Of a stretch of DNA of 64,000 bases, positions 11,691 to 22,333 are shown piece after piece. The DNA comes from Castor canadensis. Lineage: Eukaryota > Chordata > Mammalia > Rodentia > Castoridae. The notes under the pieces are model-generated. The model had not been told where the DNA came from, searched no databases, and saw nothing but the letters and a program-made list of their open reading frames with translations. Each line of letters opens with the position of its first letter. Positions within the stretch are counted from its first letter, which is position 1. The translations under genes were made by a program, and so were the position numbers. The stretch is taken from assembly GCF_047511655.1 (NCBI RefSeq), contig NC_133386.1, forward strand, positions 131,505,866-131,569,865. The letters are read 5' to 3'.

Positions 11691-12795
11691 AGCTGGAATC
11701 GTGGTTCTTGCAGCACTAACACTATATGAAGGCTATAAAAACTTCATGAATCTGCATGCATTTTAAGTTTTAATAAGCACTGTTTCCTTGCATTCTAATG
11801 TCACTCCCAATACCTAAAATAATCTTGGAATCATTTTATTCACCAAAATTTGACCTTTCATTTGGCCTTCATTCTTCAACTGATTTATGGTACCTGGAGG
11901 CAGTGCTATTTGCCTGTCAATAATCCTCAGGGAAAGGTTTATCTTAGGTGACAGTCACATTTGCCAGCCCACAGAGCCCCAGGACCAAAAGAAATCTGAT
12001 GTGTGCTCACTTATTTGAGGCATGGAAGTATGGTAGGAAGGGGCCTGAGAACAGAAAAGGAAAAGAAAGGCAGCAAAGGGCTACAAGCAGCTAGCAGCCA
12101 GATGCTCTTTGTGTGCTCTTTTGTGAGTATAGCAGTTGCAGCTGATTAAAGCCTCTCTTATTATGCAGCAGTGGCAAGAAAGAAAACTCCATTCCCCCGT
12201 CTAAGTGGATCCTGTAATAAAGGTCTGAAGACTGAGGGCTGGGGCTGCTTTATTTCCTCCTTCCCAGTTCCCATGAAAAGGATGGAAGAAGGGCAAAAAG
12301 CCCATGAAAAGGGACAATCCCTAGCTTGAACCATTCTAGCCCAAGGACAAAAGGGAGATGGCTAGATGGTCATATTATGAGTTGCCATGCATTCTTTCCA
12401 TTTATGAAAGTTTTACCAACCAGGTTACCTCCTCAGAGGTAGCTCCTATAAATGCAATTAGGAATTTCCAAATATTTTTTAGCTTGCTGATAAATAACTC
12501 TTTCTCCCCCATAACATGTCAGTTCTTGGACATGCTTCTACCAAGCATTTTTAGGAATAGCTATATAACATTGAGCAGATGCTTAACTTTTCCAGCACTT
12601 AGTTTTTCTTCTTTAAAATGGGGCAACATGAATTTTTTTTCTATGAAGAATGCCACTGAGATTTTGATAGGATTATACTGGATCTGAATATTGCTTTGAT
12701 TAGTATGGATATCAAAAATGAATTATCCTTTCAAAAAAATAAAATGGGGTAATATCGTCTACTTAACAGGAATTTCTGAGGATTATTAATATATA
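11691..12795. other. Unique intronic stretch with a MIR-like part
   Basis: Mostly unassigned. 12520-12790 contains MIR-like phrases ('ttgagcagatgcttaac', 'ttctttaaaatggggcaac'). No coding or RNA feature is supported. Confidence 0.35.
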
Positions 12796-13008
12796 GGTAG
12801 TCTTCATTTTGCAGGGTTCCAATATACAAAAATTTCGGTTACCAGAATTTAGTCAAATGCCCATCCCTCAACAACACAATTCAAATTTCAGTTACTACTG
12901 TATATTAACTGAGTAACTGAGTATATTATAAACTTTGCTGCTAAATCTTCAAGTCCACAAATCATTATATAAATAATAAAAGAATATCACAACCAGTGAC
13001 AAAGTCAC

Positions 13009-13218
13009 TTTTTTTTTTTTTTTTGGTGGTACTGGCATTTGAACTCAGGGCCTCTCGCTTGCTAGGTATGTGCTCTATCACTTAGCCCTTTTTTGTGTTA
13101 GGTATTTTCAAGATAGGGTATTGAAAACTATTTGCTCAGACTGACCTCAAACCATAATTCTCCTGATCTCTGCCTCCTGAGTAGCTAGGATTACAGGCCT
13201 GAGTCACTGGGGCCCAGC
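13009..13218 (-). mobile_element. Compound B1-ID SINE, antisense
   Basis: Near full-length. Flanked by 'caaagtcact' and 'ctcaagtcact' as TSD inside the Tigger-like element. Confidence 0.88.
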
Positions 13219-14007
13219 TCAAGTCACTATTTGAAAATCTGTTTTTTCAAAGTCACTGTATATCTGTTACTCAGTTAGTTCATGTACACATGACAAAGCA
13301 TAGGTGAGTGGCTTCCTTGTCCTTTGGTGATTAACTTATATGGCATCTAATGAAAAGAAATAGAAAGAGGGAACTGGCCCACAATGATGAAAGGGCAACA
13401 GAAAAACAAAAAGTGTAAGATAGGATGTGAAATGCCAATGAAATATAAAGAGCGCTACTGAAGAGCTAACCATGAGAATGTTGACACTGCTACCACTTAA
13501 GAGACTCTAAATAAGCAGCCTGAGGAATTTAGTTACGACAGACATATTGACATAAATGAACACAACAACTGTGATGAAAAGGATGAAGAGGTCCCAGAAG
13601 AAGTGATACTGGGGGAAAAAAACCCCAAAAACTTTGAATTAAGAGAACCCTAGGAGATATTTCACAATATTGAAAGCGCAAAGAATAAAATGTCGAAAGT
13701 TGATCTAAACTTAGAAAAGGATTGGTCAAGGCATAGGAAAGACATTCATTTCATGTCTCAAGTGATACGATGAGAAGGAAAGCACTGTTCAAACTACTCT
13801 TGATAAATTATTCTATAAACAAAACACTTTAATTTTTTTATGTTTTAAGTTATACTATACTAAATAAATATTAGTTTCATGGTTTTTCATTTCCCTATTT
13901 ATAGCCAAAAGTAGGAAGGTTTACTACATTTGACCAAAAAAAAAAATTTTTTTTAAAGTCACAGATTTTAAAGTTACAATTGTAACTTTTCCTAATAAGA
14001 CTGCTTT

Positions 14008-14201
14008 GGCCAGGTGCCAGTGGCTCACGCCTGTAAATCCTAGCTACTCAGGAGGCAGAGGCCAGCCCAGGCAAATAGTTCCCAAGACCCTATCTTGAAA
14101 AACCCATCACACACACAAAAAAAAGGGCTGGTGAAGTGGCTCAAGGTGTAAGCCCTGAGTTCAAGCCCCAGCACCAAAAAAAAAAAAAAAAAAAAAAAAA
14201 A
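14008..14201 (+). mobile_element. Compound B1-ID SINE
   Basis: 'Ggccaggtgccagtggctcacg' head, shortened ID part ('ggctcaaggtgtaagccctgagttc') and a long A tail. Flanked by 'ctgctttgg' and 'aggctttg'. Confidence 0.88.
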
Positions 14202-14669
14202 GGCTTTGTCTAGTTTTAACTTGCAAAGTCATTTGTATGGTCCCATACTACCGTACAAAACAAGGACTGCCTATACATGTAACTTCTGGCACATCAAGAA
14301 GCTTATTATTTCACAACTAAAGAGAGATTCTTTCCCCAGATCATTACAATCTGCTCAAACAAACAAACAAAAAAATTGAATTGATGTTGGATAAAACTAA
14401 AAAGACAGTTTTTCAGGTACTGAAAGTGACTAAGAACCACTGCCATATCCGAACATGCAATTCCCCAAACTCAACATTATTATCCAAAATATATACACCC
14501 TAATACTGAAAGATAGCTGAACAGCTAAAAAGGTAGCTGACAAATTAGAATGGTTATTCAATTTATCTTTTATGAAAATACACAATTTCATGTCTGTCCC
14601 TCCCTTGAATGCAATGCAAAACAAAGAATGTATGAAAAAAGTAATAATGGAGAGGGAATATCATATAAC

Positions 14670-15012
14670 AGATGTGTTAGTTACTTTTGCATAGCTGTAA
14701 CCAAAATACCTGAGAGAATTTAAAAGGACAAATTATTTATTTTGTCTCATGGCTTCAAAGGGTCAGTACGTGGTTGCTTAGCTCCATGCACTTGGGCAGA
14801 ATATAATGTCAGAGGAGCATCTTTTCATGGCCCAGAGGAAACAGAGAGCAAGACAGGGATGAGAACCAGGTATAACCTTCAAAGGCATGCCCCTAGTGAC
14901 CCACTTCCTCCTGCTAGCCTACCCCCCACCCCCAGTGCTAAAGTTTCCACAACCTTCAGAACAAACACATGAGCCTGTAGGGGACATTTCATATTCAAAC
15001 CAAAACAACAGA
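14670..15012 (-). mobile_element. MaLR-type LTR, antisense
   Basis: 'Ttagttacttttgcatagctgtaaccaaaatacctgag...tcatggcttcaaagg...cctagtgacccacttcctcc...gggacatttcatattcaaacc' has the order of a reverse-oriented ERVL-MaLR LTR. No retroviral coding sequence is attached. Confidence 0.55.
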
Positions 15013-15230
15013 TTTAGAGTCAGATTCAAATTTGAATAATATCTCTATACCACTTACCTTAAATAAATTATTTTTTACAGATTTATTTCCTAATCTGTGA
15101 AATGGGGATAATAATACCTTCTTTTAGAATTAATTATTTAAACATCCAAAGAGATAAGACATGAAAGGATTAGTAGAGCATGGCACATACTAAACACTTA
15201 TGCAATTATTATTACTATTATTATCCTTAA
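15013..15230 (+). repeat. MIR-like ancient repeat
   Basis: 'Gatttagagtcagattcaaatttg...ctaatctgtgaaatggggataataatacc' is a MIR core with its 3' flank. Confidence 0.6.
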
Positions 15231-15323
15231 TATTACTATCATTATACTGTCACTAATGTAAATATAATAAAATTGCATTTGTTTTAAACACGTATTTTAA
15301 ACACTATAAATATATATATTGGG

Positions 15324-15411
15324 TTTTTTTTTTGGCAATACTGACGTTTGAACTCAGGGCCTCATGCTTGCTAGGGAGGTACTCTACCACTTGAGCCACT
15401 CCACCAGCCCT
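15324..15411 (-). mobile_element. ID SINE monomer, antisense
   Basis: Poly-T, 'tttgaactcagggcctcatgcttgctagg', '...cacttgagccactccaccagccct'. Body only, no B1 head. Confidence 0.85.
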
Positions 15412-16850
15412 AAACATTTTATATTAATCAGCATGTTTTTCAAAGATCAAATTCTCTTATTACAAGTTATGACAGTCACCTACCACTTACTATGGTAAGA
15501 TGACTTGACCTCAACTTCCTCCAAATCAATTTCCCCCAAGGTACATGCGCAAGGGGCTGCCAACACATTCACTCATCCTCAGCTTGCAACCTCTTTGATT
15601 CCTATGTCAAAACCTTCCTGCAGTCAGCTCAGTTTCCTCTTCTGAGGAAGGATGAGAACTAAAGTCATTTCCCATTTCTCACAGCTACTTGCCAAAACAC
15701 TAGTATCTTACCCCTCTCATAGTCCACATGACTCAACTGCCAGTTCTCTCTTCATTTGAATCGAAAACGTTAGTTTCAAACCAAGAATCATTATTACCTA
15801 TGTAGACTGATAAGGCTGCAAGGGATCTAAAGGCCAACCAACCCAGTTTCTTTGCACCACTAAGCAATTAATTCCTCCTAAACTACTACACATGAGTTGG
15901 TCTGCTTTGTTTCAGTGACAGAAGTCCCCTAACTCCCATGATGGTGTTATTGGTTAGAAAGCTTTTCCTTATATTGAAGCAAAATCGATCCCCTCCCCTT
16001 AAGAGTTAGTTTCCTCTACCCATTGCTCCCAATTCGAGATTCGAAAGAAGTTGAGAACACTACTACTCTATGTGACAGCCTATCTAATACATGAAAACTC
16101 GTAAGACAAAAAAAAAAGTTACACATTTCCAGCTCAGAGAACTGAGCTCTATCTCATGGTTTTAAGTCCTCTACCTCATGGTCATGGTCCTCTGGACCAG
16201 GTGTAATTTAACAATAAATTGGTAAAATGCTTCCTTTGCCAACATTTGAGCTGCCAAGTAATTGCACTACAGATGTTCGCTTTGCCATTTTCCTCCATTA
16301 TTATGTAAAATGAATTTAAACTAGTACTTCAGAAAAAGTGACTCTCGTGGTCTCAAGGGGGTTGGTACTAAACCCTGAAAACTACACAAAAACAAAACAA
16401 AACTACACAAAAACAAAACTTCTGAAGGAGTATCTGGCATGAAACTCTCGCTTCTTTCCTACAAAGCCAAACACACATGCCTAGAAGGGCTCAACGATGG
16501 GAAGGTTAGCTAACAAGCGTTTTGCCTCGTATCTTAAGAAAGGGGATCCATTTTTTTAAATGGGCAATAACAGCCAAAGACTCGGACCTCACCAGAAGCA
16601 GGTACCTGCAAGAAGGATCAGACCTTGGGCTCTCAAAACTTGACCAAAACAAACAGTAGGAAAAAGTGAAAAGGTGATTTCTCCCAGCGCGACAGCACTC
16701 AAGGGGGGTAATGTCTTCGGATGCCCTTTAATCTCTGGAGGTCTGCTAAGACTTGGAAAGTACAGACAGGTGCTCTGCCCCCCTCTTCTGGTGCACGATG
16801 ATAGCTGAACAGGAGCGACCAGAGAGCAGATGCTCCGGTACTTAACGATA
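15412..16850. other. Unique intronic stretch near ACER3 exon 1
   Basis: No young repeats. A direct duplication of 'actacacaaaaacaaaac' is seen at 16381-16419. The sequence grades into the CpG island. Possible intronic regulatory sequence, unproven. Confidence 0.35.
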
Positions 16851-16979
16851 TGGGGGGAGGGGTGTCTTCGAGCATCAGAAACGGTCAAACTGTCCCCTGG
16901 AGTGAGCCAGGAGGTCTGAAGAGACCCGAGAGCAAGGAAGGGCTCACAGACTTGGGGGAAGACGAAGCTGGATGTCCCC

Positions 16980-17760
16980 TTCTCCCGCGCCCCTCTGCCG
17001 GGGTGGTGGTGGCGACAGCGGAGCAGGTGTCCTGGACCCTCGCTCACACTGGCGCGACCTCCGCTCCCCAATCCCGGTTCAGGTGGGAATGCCCATTCCC
17101 AGCCCTACTCCTCACGCCGTCCCCTTAGGTCTGGCGGGGGCTCCCCACTGCCCCTGCAGCCGGCCGAGCCCCCGGCCTCCCTGCCCTCCCTCCAGCTCCC
17201 CGCCAGGCCTGGTGCCTCCCCTCGCCGCCAGGTTCGCCCTGTGCCTTCTCCCCACGGCGTCTCCCCTCAGCCCGGCGCCCCCGCTCCCTCGCTCCCTGCC
17301 TCAGGCCACACTCACAGAACTCGGCGATGTACCGAGTCACCTCGTAGTTCTCTTCGCACCAGTCCAGCGTGGAGGTCGGGAGGCCCCAGTAGCCCTCGCG
17401 GTCCGCGGCCGGAGCCATCGCGCCGCCGCCGCCACCGCCCTGTGCTCGGCCGCTGCGATTAGCTCGGCTGCTGCGAGGCCAACTCCGGCCCTGCGCGCGC
17501 TCGCGCCCTTCCCCCCCCCCACCCCCGCAGGGGGCGGGGGCGGGGCCGATGGCGTCACTGAGCCTGCCCGGCGAGAAGCCCCGCCCATCGCGCTGCCAGG
17601 CCCAACCCCGAGGGCGCCGGCCGGCCAGCCCCTCCCTCCCCCGTGGGCGGGGCAGAGCAGAGATCCGGATAGGAGGCGGGGAGGCGGGGACCCGGGCAGC
17701 CTGGCCCGCCCAGACACGCCCGTGTCGCTAGGTCAGGGGTTCTGCGTACCCGGAGGCTCT
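16980..17760. other. CpG island
   Basis: Sharp rise in G+C and CpG density compared with the AT-rich flanks (for example 15000-16500 and 18400-19300). It spans the start of intron 1, exon 1 and the promoter of ACER3. It is the only strong CpG island in the window. Confidence 0.85.
17316..17418 (-). CDS. ACER3: ACER3 coding exon 1 (alkaline ceramidase 3, N-terminus)
   Basis: ACER3 is a seven-pass membrane ceramidase of the ER/Golgi that hydrolyses long unsaturated acyl ceramides (and phytoceramide) to sphingoid base and fatty acid. The exon encodes 34 residues plus one nucleotide, starting [12 protein letters not shown] and ending ...YIAEF. It carries the conserved LDWCEENY block. Numbered from Met1, D19, W20, E22, N24 and E33 are present; these are the residues known to bind the structural calcium near the active site, and E33 is the position of a known human disease substitution. 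The exon ends TTCT followed by GTGAGT (intron starts at 17315), so the next codon is split T|GG, matching the Trp that follows AEF in mammals. The start is the first ATG in a CpG island and agrees with the known family N-terminus. Position 29 is Arg, where I recall Trp or Leu in other mammals. The remaining exons lie beyond position 1. Confidence 0.95.
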
Positions 17761-17850
17761 TTTCCGTCAGGATGCGTCTGAGCCCCTATTAGTGTGTGGG
17801 CCGTTTGCTTTAATTGGGGCGGGGGTGGGAGAAAGCCTTTCTCTAATCAA
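17419..17850 (-). promoter_or_regulatory. ACER3: ACER3 CpG-island promoter and 5' UTR
   Basis: CpG-rich, TATA-less sequence immediately 5' of the ACER3 start on the minus strand. GC boxes are visible at 17531-17547 (two adjacent GGGGCGGGG-type sites), 17575-17586, 17644-17653 and 17671-17690. A CRE/ATF-like half site (GTGACGCC on the minus strand) lies at 17551-17558. A CCAAT pentamer on the minus strand, next to a GC box, is at 17813-17827. A GCC/CCG-rich stretch at 17419-17460 directly before the ATG is probably 5' UTR. The start site itself cannot be read from sequence; roughly 17440-17520 is likely. Confidence 0.75.
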
Positions 17851-19335
17851 GCCCCTGCTTGATGAAACCTGAGCAGTGAGGCACCTAACACTGGCCACAG
17901 GCCTCAGGGAGCCCAGAAACAGCACCTTCAACTAGCTCCCGCGATTCCCAGGAAATAAAGCGTTAATTATCTGATAAAGGTATAAGTGTTCTCCTGGGAA
18001 CAAAGGAATGGCGACAACTCAGCACCGAAAGGGGTGGGAAAAAAAAAAAGGTGCTGAGATTCCTAAAATGAATGCACTAGCAGTAGCAGCGTTTGCCGTC
18101 TTCCATCTGAACTTCCAAAGACAGAGATTTCGGCCTTCTAATACCCTGTACTCTGCAGGCAACCTATGGGCGCCGCACCGGCCACCTCCTGCTCCCCCCA
18201 CCCCAACTTCCACCAATCCCCCACTCCCAGCGTCCAGACTGGAATACCCCACAGAGCCTCCAGAGTGGTCTATTAAAAACACAGGTGCAACCTCTATTGC
18301 CTTCCGTCAAACTTTTTCCCTAGCTGGGAATGGGCTGGGTCAACGCCCATATTCCTGCGTTTGCTCCGGAATTTAGCGAACTCCCTCTTTGTTTCACACC
18401 CAAGGGCTCCTTTGCCCTTTGTTCATGTCCTATGCGATGCTATCCTGAACACAGACTTTGCTTTCCATTCTTTAAGATCTTAGCATGAAGTGCTGCTTGA
18501 CCACACAGCATGAAATGAAGAGTATAGGCTAAGGATGACACAATTGCTATTTTCTAAGTAAATGAGTCAGATGAAGTCCATCAGAGGGAGAAGAAAAAAC
18601 GGAGGAGAGATGAGGAACCCACAGTCTCTCCATAGTGATGCTAGCAGATGACAGATACAGGCCCTCTATTTGGTAGATAAAAAACCTAGAAATAGAGGCA
18701 GTGTGTTTTAATAGAAATAATAGGATATCTGTAATTATTCTTTTCAAAAACATTGAGGACCTGCTGTGTACCAGGCTCTGGTTGGCTAGATGCTGGAAAC
18801 CCAAACAGGAAAGATTCAAGAATTCAGCCTATGGAGAAATAAATAAAAGCCATTGAGGTGTGGGTAGACTTATAAGCATTTTTAAATCTCATCCTCTAAA
18901 ATTCCCATTTTGTGTATTTTTTACTATAAATACATACTTACAATAATTATAAGTATATTAAACTTATGAATGAATAGATATGAATATATTTGCATATTCC
19001 AGTGACTATGCAAAAATTCATACTCAAAAGTTATTTGCTAGTATATCTACCACAAAAATAGAGTGTGACAATACTTTGCTGGAGTACATAGGGGGTTGTG
19101 AGACCCCTGTGTGGAAAGAACCCCTGAGCATTCAAGTGACTCAAGGCTGGAGATGAGACCTTGCACAATGTTCATCAGCAGTAGGGGGAGGGGGGATCCA
19201 CCATTATGAGGACAGAATTTAGGAAGGAGAAATTCCCCCAACCAAGAGGAAAAGCACACTGCAGACCAAATCATTCTGAAAATGAAATGAATTACACAGT
19301 TCCTTCAGAGATGTCTATCTTCCTTCCTTTCTTTG
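17851..19335. other. Unique upstream flank of ACER3 with an L2-like piece
   Basis: No ORF of note. 18750-18860 ('gaggacctgctgtgtaccaggctctgg') is an L2-like fragment. 18180-18250 is C-rich. The rest is unassigned. Confidence 0.4.
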
Positions 19336-19341
19336 TATCTG

Positions 19342-19622
19342 TTTTTGTTGGTACTGGGCCTTGCAGTTGCTAGGCAGGCACTGTACTACTTGAGCCACAC
19401 ACCCCCAGCCTTTTTTGTTATAGGTATTTTTCAAATAGGGTCTCGAAAGTATGCCCAGGCCAGCCTAGGCCTCAATCTTCCTATTATGCTTCCAGCATAG
19501 CTGGGATGACAGGTGCACACCACCACACACAGTTTTTATTGATTGAGATGGAGGGGGGGGTCTCTGAACTTTTTACATGGGCTGAACTCAAACTGTGATC
19601 TTCCTATCTCTGCCTCCTGATG
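19342..19622 (-). mobile_element. Long compound SINE (ID + two B1-like units), antisense
   Basis: Antisense ID unit (19342-19400), first B1-like unit (to 19530, 'gcacaccaccacacac'), second B1-like unit 'gatggagggggggg tctctgaac...tctgcctcctga'. Same three-part order as 6079-6402. Confidence 0.75.
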
Positions 19623-19639
19623 TCCTCTTTTTCTAAACA

Positions 19640-20178
19640 CCTTTTCCCACATTATCTATAAAAGCAATGCATGGAAATGTAAGGGACCAGAATAGCCAAA
19701 ACTATCTTGAAAACTAAAAGCAAATTTCCTAATTTGACCACTTACTATGAGACAACAGTAATCAAGACAGCACAGCACTGGCATCATAAGAATAGACACA
19801 TACATCAATGGCATAGATTTGTAAGTCCACCAATAAGCCCTTGCATTTATGATCAAAGGCTTATCCACAAGGATGCCAAGACAATTCAACAGAGAAAGAA
19901 TAATCTTTTCAGCAAATGGTGCTGTTATAACTAGATATTCACATGCAAAAAAATGAAACTAAACCCCTTCTTGCTACAATAAACAAAATTTAACTCAAAA
20001 TGGATCATAGACCTTAAATGTAAAAGCTAAAACTATAAAATTCTCAAGTGTACATAAAAGTAAATATTTGTAACCTTGGATTAGTCGATATTTTCTTATA
20101 TGAGACGGCAAAAAGTACAAACAACAAAAGAAAAAAATAGATAAATTGGACTTCATCAAAATTGACAGCTTTGACCAA
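19640..20178 (+). mobile_element. Old LINE-1, sense, ORF2 segment
   Basis: Reads the L1 'ctactatgagacaacagtaatcaag...gcaaatggtgctg...aactcaaaatggatcatag...ttggacttcatcaaaatt' series, broken in all frames. It stops abruptly around 20178 at an unrelated block and resumes near 21113. Confidence 0.8.
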
Positions 20179-21030
20179 GTACTACAGGCTGGGCCACTCT
20201 GTGTGGAGCTGCACAGGCCCAGGTCCTCCACCCTCGCCCCAGAGCAAGTGCCCTGCCTGGTGGGAAGGGGACTAAGGAGCATTGCCTTCTCACCTCTACC
20301 TGCAGCAGCCCGGCTCCCAGGGAGCCTCAAGGGTGCCACTCCCTCCCTACTGGGTGACTTCATTCTGGCAACTCCTTTTGGAGAATCAGCAACCGTGGGC
20401 CACACAGAAAGGACTGGAACGCTCTGGGCACCGCTCAGTGGAGGAAAACGGGACCATCAGGGACGGGAAACATGTCCCTTGTAAACTGCCCTTGTCCTGC
20501 GTGGTTCTCATAACAGCGTCTGTCTGTCCCCTGCCCTCGGTCATAGTGGCTCGGCCTTCTGCATGCAGGGAGCGACTGAATCACTTTGTTCTAAAGGATA
20601 TGGACACTGGCCAGCTGAAAACCCAAAAGGTTATTTTCCAAATGTACTTAGACCTCAAGCACCGCGGGACCCACACCGGGCGGGAAGTTTTGCGCTCTGT
20701 GCAGTTCTGTGTGGGGAGCCGGCCTCATGGAAAATTCTGTTTTGTAAATAACTTTTCTCAGTGAAAATATATACCGATAGCAATTTGCCAAGCGCACATA
20801 TTTTTCCGATGTACATTTTAGTTTTTGCCCTGTCATAATCCTGGGCCTGGGTTGTATTGTTTCATTCTGTGGGATTTGTGAAGCACAGGAAAAAAACAAA
20901 ATTAAAAAAAGCTCTGGAATTGAAAGTGTGGCCAGGTTCCTATCCTTCCTGGAATCTGGATAGGAAAACCCTCGAATCTGGAAAAAATAAATCTTTTTAA
21001 AGCTCAGGGGAAAATAATAAAAGTGAAAGC
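20179..21030 (+). other. Unidentified block inside L1, possibly a retrocopy of an mRNA 3' end
   Basis: GC-richer, non-repetitive sequence replacing part of an old L1. The first half (20179-20480) is open in one frame but without a recognisable domain. The second half (20700-21005) is AU-rich, contains AATAAA at 20986-20991, and resembles a 3' UTR. It ends in 'aaaataataaaag' just before an ID SINE. I cannot name a parent gene. Alternatives are a segmental insertion or gene-conversion patch. Confidence 0.35.
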
Positions 21031-21112
21031 TTTGGGGATATATCTCAGTGGCAAGTGGCAAGTGTTTGCCTAGCATGCACAACAAGGTGGTGGGTTCAAT
21101 CCCCATTACCAC
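21031..21112 (+). mobile_element. ID-like SINE monomer
   Basis: 'Tttggggatatatctcagtgg', 'gcctagcatgcac', 'gggttcaatccccattacc'. It lies at the junction between the unidentified block and the L1. Confidence 0.7.
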
Positions 21113-21390
21113 AACTGTCAGTAGCCAGGAGAGAAATACAAATCAAAACCACGATGAGACACCAATCTAAAAGATAAACGACAAGCATTGGCAAGGATGC
21201 AGAGAAAGTGGATCTCCCATATATTCCTGGAATGTAAAATTGTGAACAGCTTTTGCAGTTCCTCAAAATGCTACACAAAGTTCCAGTATGACCTGGCAAT
21301 GCTACACCTAGGAGAACTGAAAACATATACTCACAAAAGAATTTGTACAAGAATGCTCGTAGCTGCATTATTCACAATAACCCAAAGTGG
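21113..21390 (+). mobile_element. Old LINE-1, sense (continued)
   Basis: 'Gtcagtagccaggagagaaatac aaatcaaaaccac...ggcaaggatgcag...gtagctgcattattcacaataacc' continues the copy left at 20178, with a few hundred bp of expected L1 missing. Confidence 0.8.
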
Positions 21391-21506
21391 GACTGGACTG
21401 GAGGTGCGGCTCAAGCAGTAGAGCACCTTCTTTGCAAGTATGATGCCCTGAGTTCAAACATCAGTCTCACTAAAAAAAAAAAAAAAGAAGAAGAAGAAAG
21501 AAAAGA
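21389..21506 (+). mobile_element. ID SINE monomer
   Basis: 'Ggactggaggtgcggctcaagcagtagagcacc', 'gagttcaaacatcagtc', and a long A/GAA-rich tail. Confidence 0.82.
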
Positions 21507-21520
21507 GTTACTTCTCAACT

Positions 21521-21710
21521 AGCCAGGTGCTGGTGGCTCACGCCTGTAATCCCAGCTACTCAGGAGGCAGAGCTCAGGAGGATCATGGTTTGAAGCCAGG
21601 TGGGCAAATAGTTTGACAGACCCTATCTGGAAAAATCCAATATAAAACAGAGCTGGCAGAGTGGTTCAAGGTGTAAGCCCTGAATTCAAACCCCAGTGCA
21701 ATCAACTGAT
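21521..21710 (+). mobile_element. Compound B1-ID SINE
   Basis: 'Agccaggtgctggtggctcacgcctgtaatcccag' head, ID tail part 'ggcagagtggttcaaggtgtaagccctg'. Confidence 0.85.
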
Positions 21711-21887
21711 GGATGAATTAAGGTGTGGTAGGTCAATACAATGAAATACTATTTGGCAATAAAAAGGAATGAAATATGCATACAAACTACAACATGAATC
21801 AGCCTTGCAAACACATGCTATGTCAAAGAAGCCAGGCACAAAAGTACACATATTATATGACTACATTTCTATGAAATTAAATTAAGA
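21711..21887 (+). mobile_element. Old LINE-1, sense (continued)
   Basis: 'Gatggatgaattaaggtgtgg...actatttggcaataaaaagg...tatgactacatttctatgaaatt' is the ORF2 end/3' UTR of the same old L1. Confidence 0.75.
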
Positions 21888-22022
21888 CAGACATGATGGT
21901 GCACACCTACTGATTGGGAGGTTGAGGTAGGAGGATCACTTGTAAACTCAAGGTCAGCCTGTGCTATACAAGGAGACCCTGTCTCAGAGAGATAGAGATA
22001 GAGACAGAGATAGAGAGAGAAT
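21888..22022 (+). mobile_element. B1-like SINE with GATA/GAGA-rich tail
   Basis: 'Agacatgatggtgcacacctac...tgaggtaggaggatcac...ggtcagcctgtgctatac...gagaccctgtctc', then a (GAGATA)-like simple repeat 21987-22018. Confidence 0.8.
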
Positions 22023-22115
22023 TGATACGACTGACAGGGCTGACAGAGGGACTAAGAACTAGAGGTGACTGCTAATGGGTGCAAATAGGGACTGTGAAAG
22101 TGTTCCAAAATTATG

Positions 22116-22333
22116 AGCAGGCACCAGTGGCTCACACCTGTAATCCTAGCTACTCAGGAGACAGAGATCAGGAGGATCACAGTTTGGAGCCAGCCAAGGC
22201 AAATAGTTCAGGAGACCCTATCTTGAAAATAACCAACACAAAACTGGGCTGGTGGAGTGGCTCAAGTGGTAGAGTGCCTGCCCAGCAAGTGTGAAGCCTG
22301 AGTTCAAACCCCAGTGCTGCCAAAAAAAAAAAA
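22116..22333 (+). mobile_element. Compound B1-ID SINE, full length
   Basis: Head 'caggcaccagtggctcacacctg', complete ID part 'ggctggtggagtggctcaagtggtagagtgcctgcccagcaagtg', A tail. Confidence 0.9.

Larger units (their letters stand above)
12796..14272 (+). mobile_element. Tigger/pogo-like DNA transposon remnant
   Basis: Left end TATAGGTAGTCTTCATTTTG and right end CAAGGACTGCCTATA are imperfect inverted repeats flanked by TA, as expected for Tigger elements. In between, 13600-13700 still reads residues such as EIFHNIESAKNKMSKVDLNLE and an upstream acidic stretch, resembling the C-terminal part of pogo-type transposases, but with stops. It carries two SINEs (13009-13218 and 14008-14201). No function remains. 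Confidence 0.6.
1..17315 (-). other. ACER3: ACER3 intron 1 (5' part)
   Basis: This follows from the exon 1 donor GTGAGT at 17315-17310. I see no second ACER3 exon (a continuation such as the NTVSNL block) anywhere in 1-17315, so the intron is longer than 17.3 kb here, in keeping with the very long first intron of mammalian ACER3. Its content is almost entirely transposon-derived (L1, SINE, Tigger, LTR, MIR), listed separately. Confidence 0.85.

Noticed and set aside
16589-17071. 160-residue minus-strand ORF near the CpG island as a second ACER3 exon
   Set aside because: No similarity to ACER3 downstream of exon 1 (expected NTVSNL block is absent).
17125-17418. Reading the ACER3 exon 1 frame as a 97-residue single-exon protein
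   Set aside because: After residue 34 the frame enters intron 1; GTGAGT at 17315 and family knowledge place the exon end at 17316.
20146-20484. 112-residue plus-strand ORF as a gene
   Set aside because: Begins in L1 sequence and ends in the unidentified block; no domain. Kept only as part of the retrocopy question.
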